Positions 62,517 through 64,000 of a DNA stretch of 64,000 bases are shown here, piece after piece. Under the pieces are notes generated by a model, which did no database searches, had not been told where the DNA came from, and was given only the letters and a program-made list of their open reading frames with translations. The stretch is from NCBI GenBank assembly GCA_963772555.1, contig CAVYXQ010000009.1:62001-126000 (forward strand), in the 5' to 3' direction. The stretch is from Roseiarcus sp963772555 (lineage in GTDB: Bacteria; Pseudomonadota; Alphaproteobacteria; Rhizobiales; Beijerinckiaceae). Both the position numbers and the translations under genes were made by a program. The stretch's first letter is position 1; each line of letters begins with the position of its first letter.

Positions 62517-64000
62517 TTGAGCTCAGTCTTTGCCGCGCACGCCCCGGGCATCGAAGCGGGAGCCATCATCGCCCTCCTGATCGCGCTCGCCGCAGCGCTC
62601 GGCGCATGGTCGCGGATCGTCAAGCATACGGCGGCGGTCGCCGACGAGAACGAAGCGCTCCGCGACGAAGTCTGGCGGCTCAAGGAGGCTGGGGCGGCGC
62701 GCGATCGCGCCGAGGCGGCGAGCGAAGCCAAGTCGCGCTTTCTCGCGACCTTGAGCCACGAAATTCGCACGCCGATCTGCGGCGTCATCGGCATGGCCGA
62801 TCTCTTGCGCATGCGCTCGCTCAACCCCGAATGCGCCAGCTATGTCGAAGCGATCCACAGCTCCGGCGTCGCGCTGATCGCGCTCGTCGACGAGATTCTC
62901 GATCTCTCGAAAATCGAGGCGGGCCACGTCGATCTCGCAATCGAGGCCTTCGACTTGAGGAAGCTCGTCGAGGGGGTGGTCGAGCTGCTCGCGCCGCGCG
63001 CGCAAAGCAAGGGCCTCGAGATCGCCGCGTCGATCAGCGCCGCCGCCCCGCGTTTCGTCACGGCCGACGCCATGCGCCTGAGGCAGGTGTTGACCAACCT
63101 CGCCGGCAACGCGGTCAAGTTCACCGACCGCGGCGGCGTCTGCGTTTCGGTCGACCGCGGCGAAGGCGGCGAGCTCCTGTTCGCCGTGACCGACACCGGG
63201 CCCGGCGTCCCGGCCGATCGGCGGGCGGCGATCTTCGAGGATTTCGAGCAGGGGGACGGCTCCAACGCCCGCCGCTTCGAAGGGGCGGGCCTCGGGCTCG
63301 CGATCTCCCGCCGGCTCGTCGCGCTCATGGGCGGCGCGCTGACGCTCGCCGACAATCCGGGCGGCGGATCGGTCTTCGCCTTCACGGCCCCTCTGGCGGA
63401 AGCCGAGGCCAACGCGCCTGAGCGAGCCGCGGATCCGACGCCGGCGGCGCTTCAGGGGAAGCGCGCCCTCATCATCGCCAATTCGCCGTTCGAGGCGCCC
63501 GCCATCGCCGCGCGGCTGGCGGAAGCGGGCGTCGGCGTCGCCCGCGCCGACGGGCTCGAATCGGGCCTCGAGGCCCTCCGTCAGCCGGCGCGGCCGGACC
63601 TCGTCGTCGTCGATTGCGCGCTAGGCCCCGAGGCGACCAACCAGCTGGCCGAGGCGGCGCGCGCCGCCGGCGCGCCGCGCAGTCTCGTGCTGTTCTCGCC
63701 GTTCGAGCGGAGCGCCTTCGGCGATACGGCGCTGCAGGGCTTCGACGGATGGCTGGTGAAGCCGGTGCGCGCTCGCTCGCTGTTCGAGCGGCTCGCGGCT
63801 GAGTTCCCGCCGCTCGGCCTCGAGGCGAAGCCGCAACTGTCCGAGGCGCCGGCCGCGCCGCCGCGCCGCGCCCTTCTCGCCGAGGACAACGACATCAACG
63901 CCCTCATCGCCGAGAAGGCTTTGCGCCGGCTCGGCTTCGATGTCGTGAGAGCCTGCGACGGCGCCGAGGCCCTGCGCCTCGCCGCGCCGGAGGCGGGGCA
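62517..64000 (+). CDS. hybrid histidine kinase with receiver domains, 3' end outside the window
   Basis: At least 494 residues. One N-terminal membrane helix (IIALLIALAAALGAW), a short coiled coil (ADENEALRDEVWRLKEAGAARD), HisKA with the phospho-acceptor His81 in SHEIRTP, HATPase with NLAGNAVKFTD, DTGPGV and GAGLGLAIS, a degenerate receiver (KRALIIANSPFEAPAIAARL), then the start of a true receiver (RALLAEDNDINALIAEKALRRLGFDVV). TTG start is the only in-frame initiator near the helix; support is modest. Resembles BarA/ArcB-like hybrid kinases, but no sensory domain is visible. Confidence 0.82.
   Translation, partial: MSSVFAAHAPGIEAGAIIALLIALAAALGAWSRIVKHTAAVADENEALRDEVWRLKEAGAARDRAEAASEAKSRFLATLSHEIRTPICGVIGMADLLRMRSLNPECASYVEAIHSSGVALIALVDEILDLSKIEAGHVDLAIEAFDLRKLVEGVVELLAPRAQSKGLEIAASISAAAPRFVTADAMRLRQVLTNLAGNAVKFTDRGGVCVSVDRGEGGELLFAVTDTGPGVPADRRAAIFEDFEQGDGSNARRFEGAGLGLAISRRLVALMGGALTLADNPGGGSVFAFTAPLAEAEANAPERAADPTPAALQGKRALIIANSPFEAPAIAARLAEAGVGVARADGLESGLEALRQPARPDLVVVDCALGPEATNQLAEAARAAGAPRSLVLFSPFERSAFGDTALQGFDGWLVKPVRARSLFERLAAEFPPLGLEAKPQLSEAPAAPPRRALLAEDNDINALIAEKALRRLGFDVVRACDGAEALRLAAPEAG

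Noticed and set aside
62606..63421. 271-codon plus-strand frame over the histidine kinase
   Set aside because: Shadow frame; the true frame carries SHEIRTP and the ATPase motifs and runs off the window end.
1..64000. tRNA genes, rRNA, CRISPR arrays and phage attachment sites
   Set aside because: No cloverleaf with a convincing T-arm, no regularly spaced repeats and no integrase were found on reading both strands.

Overview
The window reads as chromosomal DNA of a GC-rich alphaproteobacterium, most likely order Hyphomicrobiales (Rhizobiales). The reasons are the base composition, tightly overlapping ATGA/GTGA operons, the alphaproteobacterial type of glutamate-cysteine ligase, ComM, RsmE and a hybrid sensor kinase, plus a REP-like 'cgggcttgacccg' palindrome. 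The genus cannot be fixed from the sequence alone. I see no tRNA, rRNA, CRISPR array or phage gene.

From position 1 to about 44 kb the window is a dense catabolic island with six ABC importers. (A) 667-8439, minus strand: a rhamnose-type CUT2 importer with an aldo/keto reductase, an alpha/beta hydrolase and an Ldh-type dehydrogenase. (B) 8657-21991, plus strand: a FadR-type GntR regulator, a second CUT2 importer, an SDR, a cytosolic solute-binding-like protein, a CaiB-type CoA-transferase, a CUT1 importer lacking its own ATPase, an enoyl-CoA hydratase, a second SDR and an SMP-30 lactonase. (C) 22134-34525, minus strand: a CUT1 importer with its MalK-type ATPase, a protein resembling D-apionate lactonase, an HpaI-type aldolase, a D-2-hydroxyacid dehydrogenase and a third CUT2 importer. 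(D) 34888-43826: a Liv-type (HAAT) importer on the minus strand whose binding protein lies on the plus strand between two related aldo/keto reductases, one of them fused to a RidA domain, followed by a second SMP-30 lactonase. The enzymes present are oxidoreductases, lactonases, two aldolases and CoA enzymes. No sugar kinase, isomerase or sugar-acid dehydratase is visible, which points to oxidative, non-phosphorylating use of sugars or sugar acids.

An IS1634-like element (about 44.1-45.96 kb) marks the right edge of the island. Beyond it are mixed accessory and housekeeping genes: a metallophosphoesterase, a MATE transporter, a DUF937 protein, glutamate-cysteine ligase, small exported proteins, RsmE, a DUF1223 protein, a VOC protein, an antitoxin without a toxin, a di-haem cytochrome next to a GMC oxidoreductase, ComM and a truncated hybrid histidine kinase.

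Five genes (a CUT2 ATPase, the enoyl-CoA hydratase, livF, the IS transposase and comM) each carry one +1 frameshift. All five lesions are repaired by removing one base so that GANTTC (read on one strand) becomes GANTC, the CcrM methylation site of Alphaproteobacteria. This pattern suggests methylation-linked sequencing error rather than gene decay, so these five genes may be intact in the cell.
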